Shown here: positions 1 through 6,079 of the stretch, piece after piece
Numbering within the stretch: the stretch's first letter is position 1
Layout of the letters: each line of letters opens with the position of its first letter
Assembly: GCA_964478455.1 (NCBI GenBank)
Contig: CAYZJD010000199.1
Coordinates: forward strand, 1 to 8,257
Length of the DNA: 8,257 bases
Direction of reading: 5' to 3'
Origin: CAYZJD01 sp964478455
GTDB taxonomy: Bacteria > Acidobacteriota > Terriglobia > Bryobacterales > Bryobacteraceae
Translations under genes and position numbers: made by a program
Notes under the pieces: generated by a model
The model's database searches: none
The model's input: only the letters and a program-made list of their open reading frames with translations
What the model was told of the DNA's origin: nothing

Positions 1-13
1 GTATAAGAGACAG
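1..13. other. Residual Tn5/Nextera mosaic-end adapter
   Basis: The first 13 bases, GTATAAGAGACAG, are identical to the last 13 bases of the 19-base Tn5 mosaic end used in Nextera (tagmentation) libraries. They sit exactly at the contig edge, where untrimmed adapter is expected. They are very probably not part of the genome. The four codons they contribute to the Pal reading frame (Ile-Arg-Asp-Arg) should be ignored. Confidence 0.9.
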
Positions 14-14
14 G

Positions 15-626
15 CCTTCCACGATCCAGCGCGGGCAGGCGGCCACGCTTCGCTGGGATGTTGCCAATGCAACCGACATTTCGATCAGCCAGGGCATCGG
101 CGCGGTGCAAGCTCGCGGCAGTCGCCAGATCTTCCCGAGCAACACCACCACATACACGTTGAGCGCTAAGGGACCTGGCGGATCCGATTCGCGATCGGTG
201 ACGGTGAACGTGACCGTGCCTCCACCCCCGCCGCCTCCACCGCCGCCGCCCCCGGTTAAAAGCCTTAGCGAGCGGCTGGCCAGCGAGGTGCAGGATGCGT
301 ACTTTGACTTCGACAAGAGCGACATCCGCGAAGACGCCCGGGCCACGCTGAGCCGCAACGCCGACGCGCTGAAGGCGATCTTCCGCGACTTCCCGGCGGC
401 GGTCGTCGTCATCGAAGGCCACTGCGACGAGCGGGGCTCGGCGGAGTACAACCTCGGCCTCGGGGACCGGCGCGCGACTGCCGCCAGGGAGTACCTCACG
501 CAGATGGGCGTGCCCGTCGACAAGCTGAAGACGATCAGCTACGGCAAGGAGCGCCCGCAGTGCACGGAGTCCAACGAGGATTGCTGGCAGTTGAACCGCC
601 GCGCTCACATCGTCGCTGGCCAGTAG
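15..626 (+). CDS. pal: Pal-like outer-membrane protein with Ig-like domain and OmpA C-domain (5' partial)
   Basis: This is the C-terminal part of a peptidoglycan-associated protein of the Tol-Pal system, which ties the outer membrane to peptidoglycan. The frame is open to the left edge, so the true start, signal peptide and lipobox lie outside the window. A GTG at 105 falls inside a domain and is not the start. Order of domains: an immunoglobulin-like beta-sandwich (about 15-216, with TIQRGQAATLRW and a TTTYTLSAKGPGG end), a run of 12 prolines (219-254), then an OmpA-type peptidoglycan-binding domain (about 285-620). The OmpA domain shows the hallmark EGHCDERGSAEYNLGLGDRRA-type segment near 410-475, whose Asp and Arg bind diaminopimelate in the family. 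It ends with a Cys pair (CTESNEDCW) before NRRAH, which could form a disulfide in the periplasm. cpoB follows, as in Tol-Pal operons; tolB is expected upstream but not seen. Confidence 0.9.
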   Translation, partial: PSTIQRGQAATLRWDVANATDISISQGIGAVQARGSRQIFPSNTTTYTLSAKGPGGSDSRSVTVNVTVPPPPPPPPPPPPVKSLSERLASEVQDAYFDFDKSDIREDARATLSRNADALKAIFRDFPAAVVVIEGHCDERGSAEYNLGLGDRRATAAREYLTQMGVPVDKLKTISYGKERPQCTESNEDCWQLNRRAHIVAGQ

Positions 627-676
627 TCTCTTCGGGCGAGGGCTGCGGCAGGCGAAGCCCGGCCCTCTGCTGTCGC

Positions 677-694
677 GAGCGGCTTCCGCCGCTC
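677..694. other. Stem-loop between pal and cpoB
   Basis: A perfect 7-bp stem (GAGCGGC/GCCGCTC) closes a 4-base TTCC loop in the 147-base pal-cpoB gap. Only three T's follow, at 698-700, so it is not a convincing intrinsic terminator. It may attenuate transcription, stabilise the upstream mRNA end, or have no function. Confidence 0.4.
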
Positions 695-740
695 CCGTTT
701 CCCGCTTGCGGCGGGCGCGTTCCGGCCGGTGCCGGACAAG

Positions 741-745
741 GGAGG
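741..745 (+). promoter_or_regulatory. Shine-Dalgarno GGAGG that may set an earlier cpoB start
   Basis: GGAGG ends 7 bases before an in-frame GTG at 753, which is ideal spacing. It lies 28 bases before the ATG at 774. The ATG has only a weak GAGAG (762-766) upstream. The motif therefore favours GTG 753 as the start, whereas the signal-peptide layout favours ATG 774. Confidence 0.5.
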
Positions 746-773
746 AACGCCCGTGTTCCCTGAGAGATCCATC

Positions 774-1643
774 ATGAATTTGCGTTGGCTGGTCCCATGG
801 CTGCTGGCGGCTGTCCCGGCGGTGTGCCTGGCTCAACGGAAGGAGTACGTTGAGCTTCAGCGGGACATCGCCATTCTTCAGGACCAGGTCCGATCGATGT
901 CCAAGACCCTGGACGAAAACTTCACCAGGCTGACGGTTCTGGTCCAGCAGGCCCTCGATTCCGTGAACAAGGCGAACACATCGGTCGTCGTGCTCGAAAA
1001 CAATCTCCGCGAACGCATGCGCGAGCAGGAGAGGACCGTATCCAAGCCGGTAGCGGACATCGGCGCCAAAGTGGACGACATGGCCACCGAGCTACAGGCA
1101 GTGAAGGAATCCATGGCCGACGTGAACGCCAGGTTTGGGAAGCTCGAACAGCAGCTCGTGGACATGGCCAATGCAGTTCGAACCCTTCAGGCGCCGCCTG
1201 CGCCTCCAGGCGGTCCCGGCGTGCCGCCGTCCGGTCTGTCGGCGGAGGCTCTATACCAGGATGCGCTGCGCGACAAGAACGGGGGCAACTTCGATCTTGC
1301 CTTGAAAGGCTTCACCGAGTACTTGCAATACTTCGGGAACACGGAGCTGGCACCGAACGCCCAGTTCTACATCGGCGAGATTCACTATCAGAAGAGCGAA
1401 CTCGATCAGGCTGTAGCCGCATTCGACCTGGTGCTCGAAAAGTATCCGGAGAACAACAAGACCCCCGACGCCCACTACATGAAGGGAATGGCGCTGTTGA
1501 AGACAGGGCAGCGCAACAAGGCGCGCGACGAGTTCTATACCCTGATCAAGCGATTCCCGAACGCCGGGGTGACGGGTAAGGCCAAGGAGCAGTTGAGAGC
1601 GCTCGGCCTTTCCCCGGTCCCGCCGAAGGCAAAACGCAGATAG
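774..1643 (+). CDS. cpoB: Tol-Pal associated protein CpoB/YbgF
   Basis: A periplasmic coordinator of peptidoglycan synthesis with outer-membrane constriction, linked to Tol-Pal. From ATG 774 the protein has 289 residues, usual for YbgF/CpoB. Residues 1-20 form a Sec signal peptide (basic start, hydrophobic WLVPWLLAAVPAV, probable cut after CLA before Gln21). Residues about 22-140 are charged and heptad-like, with ELQRDIAILQDQV and later EQQLVDMANAV, consistent with the trimerising coiled coil. A Pro/Gly linker spans about 141-154. Residues about 157-278 form TPR-like repeats (EALYQDAL...FDLALKGFTEYL, APNAQFYIGEIHYQ, DAHYMKGMALLKTGQ), ending ALGL. An alternative GTG start at 753, with better ribosome-binding-site spacing, would add seven residues. 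The position directly after pal supports the assignment. Confidence 0.9.
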   Translation: MNLRWLVPWLLAAVPAVCLAQRKEYVELQRDIAILQDQVRSMSKTLDENFTRLTVLVQQALDSVNKANTSVVVLENNLRERMREQERTVSKPVADIGAKVDDMATELQAVKESMADVNARFGKLEQQLVDMANAVRTLQAPPAPPGGPGVPPSGLSAEALYQDALRDKNGGNFDLALKGFTEYLQYFGNTELAPNAQFYIGEIHYQKSELDQAVAAFDLVLEKYPENNKTPDAHYMKGMALLKTGQRNKARDEFYTLIKRFPNAGVTGKAKEQLRALGLSPVPPKAKRR

Positions 1644-1685
1644 CGCCGGACGCCCGGCGGCTTGCCCCGTTTTCACGAATGACCC

Positions 1686-2420
1686 ATGAACAGTAACCAA
1701 TCGCCCCGCCCGCCGCTTGCCTCGTACGAGGATCTTGCGCGGCTGATCGACCACTCCCTGCTGCGGCCGGAACTGACCGAGGAGCAGATCGAACAGGGCT
1801 GTCGCAGCGCCCGGCAGTACGGCGTAGCCAGCGTCACCGTGCGCCCGGCTGACGTCGATCTCGCCGTTCAGTGGATGAACGGGAGCGGCGTCGCCGTCGG
1901 CAGCGTCGCCGGATTTCCTCACGGCTCGGCCACCACCGCCGCCAAGCTCTACGAGATCCGCGATCTCCTGCGCCGCGGCGCCAGAGAGATCGACATGGTC
2001 CTGAACATCTCCAGGCTGCTCAGCCGCCGCTTCCAGTTTGTTGAAACCGAGTTGCGGCAGGCCGCCGAGGCCTGCCACGAAGCCGGCGCATTGCTCAAGG
2101 TGATCTTCGAGAACTGTTACCTGACCGACGAGCTGAAAATCATCGCCTGCAAGATCTCCACTCGCGCCGGCGTCGATTTCGTCAAGACCTCCACCGGCTT
2201 CGGCCCCGGGGGCTACACGCTGGAGGATTTGCGCCTCATGCGCGCTTATTCGGGCCCCGAAGTCCGCGTCAAGGCCGCCGGAGGCGTGAGGACTCTCGAC
2301 AAAGCCCTGGGGGTTTACCAGGCCGGCTGCGACCGTTTCGGCGCCACCGCCACCGTTGCCATCCTCGACGCCTGGCGCGAACGCCTGAAGCAGCAGGCTG
2401 CCAGCGGGCCGGCGGCGTAG
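1686..2420 (+). CDS. deoC: Deoxyribose-phosphate aldolase
   Basis: A class I aldolase that reversibly splits 2-deoxy-D-ribose 5-phosphate into glyceraldehyde 3-phosphate and acetaldehyde in the cytosol, feeding deoxynucleosides into glycolysis. The 244-residue length fits the family's TIM barrel. Visible landmarks are LIDHSLLRP (20-28), GFPHG (76-80), EIDMVLN with Asp103, VDFVKTSTGFG with Lys167 as the Schiff-base lysine, and VKAAGGVR with the second active-site Lys196. The usual GFPLG is GFPHG and the usual GFGTGGAT is GFGPGGYT, which is mild divergence with all catalytic residues kept. The gene starts 42 bases after cpoB on the same strand, so read-through from the Tol-Pal cluster is possible. 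I see no clear Shine-Dalgarno, and no thymidine phosphorylase or phosphopentomutase partner in the window. Confidence 0.93.
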   Translation: MNSNQSPRPPLASYEDLARLIDHSLLRPELTEEQIEQGCRSARQYGVASVTVRPADVDLAVQWMNGSGVAVGSVAGFPHGSATTAAKLYEIRDLLRRGAREIDMVLNISRLLSRRFQFVETELRQAAEACHEAGALLKVIFENCYLTDELKIIACKISTRAGVDFVKTSTGFGPGGYTLEDLRLMRAYSGPEVRVKAAGGVRTLDKALGVYQAGCDRFGATATVAILDAWRERLKQQAASGPAA

Positions 2421-2440
2421 CCGCAACCAAAGAAAGCCAT

Positions 2441-2522
2441 TCACCGCAGAGGCGCAGAGGACACGGAGGTCTTCTCGGAGACCCTCTGGCCTTCGTCTGT
2501 GGCCTCCGTGTCTCTGTGGTGG
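2441..2522. repeat. Imperfect inverted repeat of the CACCGCAGAGGCGCAGAGG type
   Basis: The left arm (2442-2469) begins CACCGCAGAGGCGCAGAGG and ends ACACGGAGG. The right arm (2503-2521) is CCTCCGTGTCTCTGTGGTG, whose reverse complement is CACCACAGAGACACGGAGG. The arms match apart from about nine extra bases in the left arm and one C/A change. Between them is a smaller hairpin, GGTCT/AGACC (2468-2472 with 2479-2483). Sequences of the 'CAGAGGCGCAGAGG' style are, from general knowledge, dispersed in intergenic DNA of several Acidobacteriota, Planctomycetota and Verrucomicrobiota genomes. Only one copy is seen here, so its repeat status is inferred. Confidence 0.65.
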
Positions 2523-2529
2523 TCAAGAG

Positions 2530-2572
2530 ATCGTCGCGAGGCACGACGATTTCGCGATCCTCGCGCCGCGAA
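2530..2572. other. Cluster of overlapping short palindromes upstream of aroDE
   Basis: Several mutually exclusive hairpins are packed together: ATCGTCG/CGACGAT (2530-2536 with 2544-2550), CGCGAGG/CCTCGCG (2535-2541 with 2559-2565), CGCGA/TCGCG (2553-2557 with 2561-2565) and TTCGCG/CGCGAA (2551-2556 with 2567-2572). They could be an operator, an RNA switch, or simply the product of GC-rich DNA. No leader peptide or T-tract is visible. Confidence 0.3.
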
Positions 2573-2577
2573 GCACG

Positions 2578-2586
2578 TGCTATTCT
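2578..2586 (+). promoter_or_regulatory. Possible extended -10 element for aroDE
   Basis: TGCTATTCT fits an extended -10 (TGn followed by TATTCT, four of six consensus bases), 17 bases before the chosen aroDE ATG. No good -35 hexamer lies at the usual distance. This is weak evidence from sequence alone. Confidence 0.25.
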
Positions 2587-2603
2587 GGTTCGTCTCCCGA
2601 ACG

Positions 2604-4109
2604 ATGCCTGCTCCTCCCTCCATTCCGCACGTGTGCGTGGCTCTCGGCTTCGCTCGCCGCGTGGAGTTGCTCGCGGCGGCGCGTCGCGAATGGGAGGAGG
2701 GCGAGACGTTCTTCGAGTTCCGTCTCGACTACCTCGAGAATCCCGAAGCCGGCATCGAGGCGATCGCGAAATTCGCCGCGCAACATCCGGAGTGTCTCAT
2801 TCTCGCCACCTGCCGGCGCGCCGCGAACCAGGGCCGCTTTCAAGGAAACATCGAGCAGCAGATTCGGATCCTCCAGGCGGCCGCCCGCGCCGGCGCCCGG
2901 ACAATCGATCTTGAGATCGAGAGCGCCATCGCGGCCCGCGGCCGGCTGGAAGACCTGCGCGCCTCGGCCTGGCTGATCCTCTCCTACCACAACTTCGAGA
3001 ACACGCCTGCGCTCGAGGCCGTCTTCAATCGGATGGCCCGCCTCCCCGCCGACGCCTACAAGCTGGCTACGACCGCCCGCAAGCCTTCTGACATGCAGAG
3101 GGCGCTGGCGCTGGCGCGTTCGCATCCGCGCCAGCGCATGGTGGTCTTCACCATGGGGGAGATCGGCCTTCCGGCGCGAATTCTGGCGCCGGCGTTCGGC
3201 GCGCTCTTCACGTACGCCGCGCCGTGCGAGGCGGAAGGCACGGCGCCGGGCCAGATCAGCGCTCATCAGCTTCGCCACCTCTACCGCATCGAGCGGTTGT
3301 CGCGCGAGACCAGGATCTACGGCGTCATCGCCGACCCCGTGGGCCACTCGATCTCACCGGCGGTTCACAACCGGGCGTTCCAGTCGCGCCGGATCGACGC
3401 CGTTTACCTGCCGTTCCTGGTGGCGCCCGCACACCTGAGCGATTTTATGAAGTTGGCCGCCGATCTGCCCGTCTCCGGTTTCAGCGTCACCATCCCGCAC
3501 AAGCAGCGCATCTTGCACTGGCTGGATGCGGTGGAACCCCTGGCCCGCCGCATCGGCGCGGTCAACACCGTCTGGAAGAAGGCCGGCAAGTGGCGCGGCG
3601 CCAATGCGGATGTGGACGGCGTGCTCGTGCCGCTCGGCAAGCGGCTGCGCCTGAGCCGCGCGACCGTTCTGTTGGCGGGCAATGGCGGCGCGGCCCGCAG
3701 CGCTGTCTTCGCCCTCGCCGATGCCGGCGCCAAGGTCGCTATTACGGGGCGCAATCTCCAGCGGGTGCGCGCGCTGGCCAAAGCCTGCGGCGCCGAGGCC
3801 CTCTCACGGGACCAGGCGATCGAGCGCCGCTTCGACGCGCTCGTGCACGCCACGCCCCTCGGCATGTTCCCGCACGTGGATGAGTGTTTCTTCGAAGACG
3901 CCATCCCGGCCGATCTCGTCTTCGACATGGTGTACAACCCGCTCGAGACCCGGCTGATCCGCCGCGCGCGGGAGCAGGGCAAGCAGGTTATCCTCGGGCT
4001 GGAGATGTTTCTCGAACAGGCCGCCCGGCAGTTCGAGATCTGGACCGGTGAGCCGGCGCCCCGCGCCGCTATGCAGAAAGCGGCCGAGGAAGCGCTGGCG
4101 CACGGCTGA
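2604..4109 (+). CDS. aroDE: Bifunctional 3-dehydroquinate dehydratase / shikimate dehydrogenase
   Basis: A 501-residue fusion that performs two successive shikimate-pathway steps: 3-dehydroquinate to 3-dehydroshikimate, then NADPH reduction to shikimate. Residues about 8-225 are a type I dehydratase: EFRLDYLE (38-45), LATCRR (67-72), IDLEIES (101-107), SYHNFE with catalytic His129, AYKLATTARKPSD with Schiff-base Lys153, and TAPGQ (213-217). Residues about 235-500 are AroE: GHSISPAVHN for substrate binding, SVTIPHK with catalytic Lys300, GANADVDG with Asp336, dinucleotide loop GNGGAAR (359-365), HATPLGM (415-421) and GLEMFLEQAA. ATG 2604 was chosen because the frame upstream of it runs into the inverted repeat and looks non-coding; no Shine-Dalgarno is seen. 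Plants and some bacteria have the same fusion. It converges with the cyclophilin-like gene 14 bases downstream. Confidence 0.95.
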   Translation: MPAPPSIPHVCVALGFARRVELLAAARREWEEGETFFEFRLDYLENPEAGIEAIAKFAAQHPECLILATCRRAANQGRFQGNIEQQIRILQAAARAGARTIDLEIESAIAARGRLEDLRASAWLILSYHNFENTPALEAVFNRMARLPADAYKLATTARKPSDMQRALALARSHPRQRMVVFTMGEIGLPARILAPAFGALFTYAAPCEAEGTAPGQISAHQLRHLYRIERLSRETRIYGVIADPVGHSISPAVHNRAFQSRRIDAVYLPFLVAPAHLSDFMKLAADLPVSGFSVTIPHKQRILHWLDAVEPLARRIGAVNTVWKKAGKWRGANADVDGVLVPLGKRLRLSRATVLLAGNGGAARSAVFALADAGAKVAITGRNLQRVRALAKACGAEALSRDQAIERRFDALVHATPLGMFPHVDECFFEDAIPADLVFDMVYNPLETRLIRRAREQGKQVILGLEMFLEQAARQFEIWTGEPAPRAAMQKAAEEALAHG

Positions 4110-4123
4110 GCGAGCCTGGTCCG

Positions 4124-4486
4124 CTACGCCGCTTCCACCCTGACCTTTCGCGCCTTCAGCTTCCGCAGCACCTCGGGGTTCTCCACGCGGCCCACTATGT
4201 TGACCTTGCTGGCGGCGCGGCACTCATCGCCTTCGCTCGCCGGGGTCGGGCCCCAAAACAGACAGAGGCAGTGGCCCGCCGGCCAGTAAGCCACCGTGCC
4301 CGGCTCCACGACGTCCCGCGCGTCCTTCTGATAGCCGGTCCTCACCGGCACTTCGAAGTAAAACTCCGCGCCCCAATAATTGCCCGATGACTCGATGGGA
4401 AGGGCCTCATAGATTCGTCGCGCCGTCTCGCCGCTGTTCCATTCCGAGCGAACTTCCACGTCACCGATCTTGAACGTAACCTTCAT
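4124..4486 (-). CDS. Cyclophilin-like fold protein (TM1367-like, DUF369 family)
   Basis: A 120-residue protein closely resembling the TM1367-type cyclophilin-like fold family as I remember it. Shared landmarks are NYWGAEFYFEVPV (36-48), GTVAYWPAGHCLCLFWGPTP (63-82) and AASKVNIVGRV (91-101). The family has a cyclophilin-like beta barrel. No enzymatic activity is established to my knowledge, and the cyclophilin catalytic Arg pattern is not evident, so prolyl isomerase activity should not be assumed. There is no signal peptide or membrane segment, so it is probably cytosolic. ATG 4486 lies 12 bases after the phosphofructokinase stop on the same strand, with GAGG and AGAG in the short gap. The two are very likely co-transcribed. 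Its 3' end is convergent with aroDE. Confidence 0.8.
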   Translation of the reverse strand: MKVTFKIGDVEVRSEWNSGETARRIYEALPIESSGNYWGAEFYFEVPVRTGYQKDARDVVEPGTVAYWPAGHCLCLFWGPTPASEGDECRAASKVNIVGRVENPEVLRKLKARKVRVEAA

Positions 4487-4498
4487 CTCTGCCAGACC

Positions 4499-5809
4499 TC
4501 ATCCGAATCTCGCCGGCTGCCCCGTCGCCGCCAGCACCGCCATCCACACCTCGCTCTCCGGAGACAGACGCTTTTTCTCTGAAATCACGAGCGGGATCGG
4601 CACGTGAATGAAGATGTTGTACCAGAGCCCGATCAGGCAGTCGGTCTTCCCCGCCATGCCCGCGTGGACTGCGTTTCGCGCCAGGCGATCGCACAGCAAG
4701 CTGTCGTCGGTATCTGCCGGCACGCTCCGGATCACGTAGCTCGGATCGAAGTACTTCACGTTCACCGGAATGCGCTCGCGGGCGAAATACTCCTCGATCT
4801 TGTCGCGCAAGAATACGCCGATGTCCTTCAACTTCACGTTGCCCGAAGCGTCTCTTTCGACGGGACCGGCCTGGATCAGGTCCTGGCCAGCGCCTTCGGC
4901 AACGACGATCACCGCATGGCCGCGCGCGAGGATGCGCCGCTTGAGGCAGGCCAGGAAGCCACCCTCGCCTTCCAGCGCGAACGGCACTTCCGGGATCAGA
5001 GTGAAATTCACCTCCTGGCTGGCCGCCGTCGCGCCGGCGGCAATGAACCCGGCATGCCGGCCCATCAGCTTCACCACGCTGATCCCGTTCGGGACACCCT
5101 TGGCTTCGGCGTGGGCGCAATCGAGCACCTCTCTTGCCTTGTCGAGCGCCGTGTAGTACCCGAACGACCGCCAGACGTAGTTCAGGTCGTTGTCGATGGT
5201 CTTCGGAATGCCGATAACGGCGAGCGGCAGCCCGCGGCCCAAAGCCTCCTCGGCGATCTCGTGCGCGCCGCGCTGGGTGCCGTCTCCGCCCACGCAGAAG
5301 AGGATGCGGATGCCCTGCGCCTCAAGGAAGTCCACCATCACGCGCGGGTCTTCCGGGCCGCGGGACGTGCCGAGCACCGTGCCGCCGAGCTTGTGGATCG
5401 TTTCGACAAATTCCTCCGTCAGCCGGACGGGCGGGCATCCATTGGCCGGGTTCAGGCCTCTGTAACCATAGCGAATACCCCACACCTCCGGCACGCCGTA
5501 GTGGTGGTGCAACTGAAGAAACACGCTGCGGATGACATTGTTCATTCCGGGGCAGAGGCCGCCGCAGGTGACGATCGCGGCCTTCGTCTCCTCCGGACGA
5601 AAGAACAGGTACTGGCGCGGGCCCGCTTTCTCGAAGGCCAGCTCTTGCGGGATGATTTCGCCGCGGAAGTAGTCCACGCGATACAGCATCCGCGCGTCGT
5701 CGGGCATGAAGTTGCCGATGCCGTCGCCTCGGACGGTCGAATAGGGGAGTGGAGACTCGATCGTGCATGGGCCGAGCGTGCGAACCGTGATCTGTTCGGT
5801 GGTCAGCAT
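4499..5809 (-). CDS. pfkA: ATP-dependent 6-phosphofructokinase (plant/trypanosome-like type)
   Basis: Phosphorylates fructose 6-phosphate to fructose 1,6-bisphosphate, the committed step of glycolysis, in the cytosol. From ATG 5809 it has 436 residues, longer than the roughly 320 of E. coli PfkA, as in the plant/trypanosome group. Numbered from that ATG, the motifs are CGGLCPGMNNVIR (82-94, phosphate-binding loop), GGDGTQRGA (174-182), PKTIDND (202-208) with catalytic Asp206, MGRHAG (249-254) and PADTDD (364-369). The Gly in GGDGT indicates ATP rather than pyrophosphate, where Asp is usual. The Lys in PKTIDND is the residue normally seen in pyrophosphate enzymes, and the Gly/Lys combination occurs in ATP-using plant and trypanosome PFKs. 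An in-frame GTG at 5827 could add six residues (MPEYGV), but has no ribosome-binding site. The gene is divergent from the Tat-protein gene. Confidence 0.92.
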   Translation of the reverse strand: MLTTEQITVRTLGPCTIESPLPYSTVRGDGIGNFMPDDARMLYRVDYFRGEIIPQELAFEKAGPRQYLFFRPEETKAAIVTCGGLCPGMNNVIRSVFLQLHHHYGVPEVWGIRYGYRGLNPANGCPPVRLTEEFVETIHKLGGTVLGTSRGPEDPRVMVDFLEAQGIRILFCVGGDGTQRGAHEIAEEALGRGLPLAVIGIPKTIDNDLNYVWRSFGYYTALDKAREVLDCAHAEAKGVPNGISVVKLMGRHAGFIAAGATAASQEVNFTLIPEVPFALEGEGGFLACLKRRILARGHAVIVVAEGAGQDLIQAGPVERDASGNVKLKDIGVFLRDKIEEYFARERIPVNVKYFDPSYVIRSVPADTDDSLLCDRLARNAVHAGMAGKTDCLIGLWYNIFIHVPIPLVISEKKRLSPESEVWMAVLAATGQPARFG

Positions 5810-5850
5810 CACTCCATACTCTGGCACACCAGACCGAAGCCGGGCTGCCG

Positions 5851-5856
5851 ACTATA
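5851..5856 (-). promoter_or_regulatory. Possible -10 element for pfk, overlapping the divergent one
   Basis: Read on the - strand these bases are TATAGT, five of six matches to TATAAT. Transcription would begin near 5844, about 34 bases upstream of the pfk ATG at 5809. The best -35 candidate, GTGACT (5876-5881), matches four of six bases with a long 19-base spacer. The element overlaps the + strand TATAAT, suggesting a shared AT-rich opening site. Confidence 0.4.
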
Positions 5857-5858
5857 AT
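5853..5858 (+). promoter_or_regulatory. Consensus -10 element giving a predicted leaderless transcript
   Basis: A perfect TATAAT sits with exactly six bases (GACGCT) between it and the ATG at 5865. By standard promoter geometry, with the hexamer at -12 to -7, position +1 is the A of the ATG. The mRNA would then be leaderless, consistent with the absence of a Shine-Dalgarno. No recognisable -35 or TG extension is present. Confidence 0.6.
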
Positions 5859-5864
5859 GACGCT

Positions 5865-6074
5865 ATGTCTCAACGAGTCACGCGCCGCCGGTTGGGGACG
5901 GCGATCGCGGGGTCCCTCGCGCCTTTGGCTTTCGGCGTCCGGGCGCAAGAAAGCCGGTCCTTGCCGCAGGAGGCCCTAGCCGCCGCCAAAGCCGAAGTGC
6001 GCAAGGACGCCGAGGTGCTCGATAAGTTCCCGGTCCCGATGGCGACCGAGCCGGCCTTTCGCTTCGAGGCCTGA
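5865..6074 (+). CDS. Small twin-arginine signal protein encoded before an amidase
   Basis: A 69-residue protein that I cannot assign to a named family. Residues 1-27 are a Tat-type signal: a basic N-region, TRRRLG (6-11) in place of S/T-RR-x-F-L-K, hydrophobic TAIAGSLAPLAFG, and a probable cut after V-R-A (25-27). The remaining 42 residues comprise a helical, charged stretch (LPQEALAAAKAEVRKDAEVLDKF) and the tail PVPMATEPAFRFEA. No cysteine, metal motif or catalytic motif is visible. The stop is 5 bases before the amidase ATG, so translation is probably coupled. It may be an exported accessory of the amidase, or the detached signal region of an ancestrally longer Tat-exported amidase. Start choice rests on the ATG directly after the TATAAT and on the RR motif; no ribosome-binding site is seen. 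Confidence 0.65.
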   Translation: MSQRVTRRRLGTAIAGSLAPLAFGVRAQESRSLPQEALAAAKAEVRKDAEVLDKFPVPMATEPAFRFEA

Positions 6075-6079
6075 ACCCG

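Noticed and set aside
105..626. GTG at 105 as the start of pal.
   Set aside because: The frame is open to the left edge and the codons before 105 encode the first half of the Ig-like domain, so 105 is internal.
1251..2444. A 397-residue open frame on the - strand across cpoB and deoC.
   Set aside because: It is antisense to two clearly recognised genes, has Gly/Ala/Val-rich low-complexity sequence and no domain; it reflects GC-rich codon bias.
2499..2603. An N-terminal extension of aroDE to 2499.
   Set aside because: It would translate the inverted-repeat arm and a Arg/Trp-rich stretch without domain match; the dehydratase begins just after ATG 2604.
4499..5809. Pyrophosphate-dependent phosphofructokinase.
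   Set aside because: The GGDGT motif has Gly where PPi enzymes usually carry Asp, so ATP is the likelier donor.
4604..5857. A 417-residue open frame on the + strand across pfk.
   Set aside because: It is the antisense shadow of a kinase with intact motifs, and its own sequence shows no recognisable domain.
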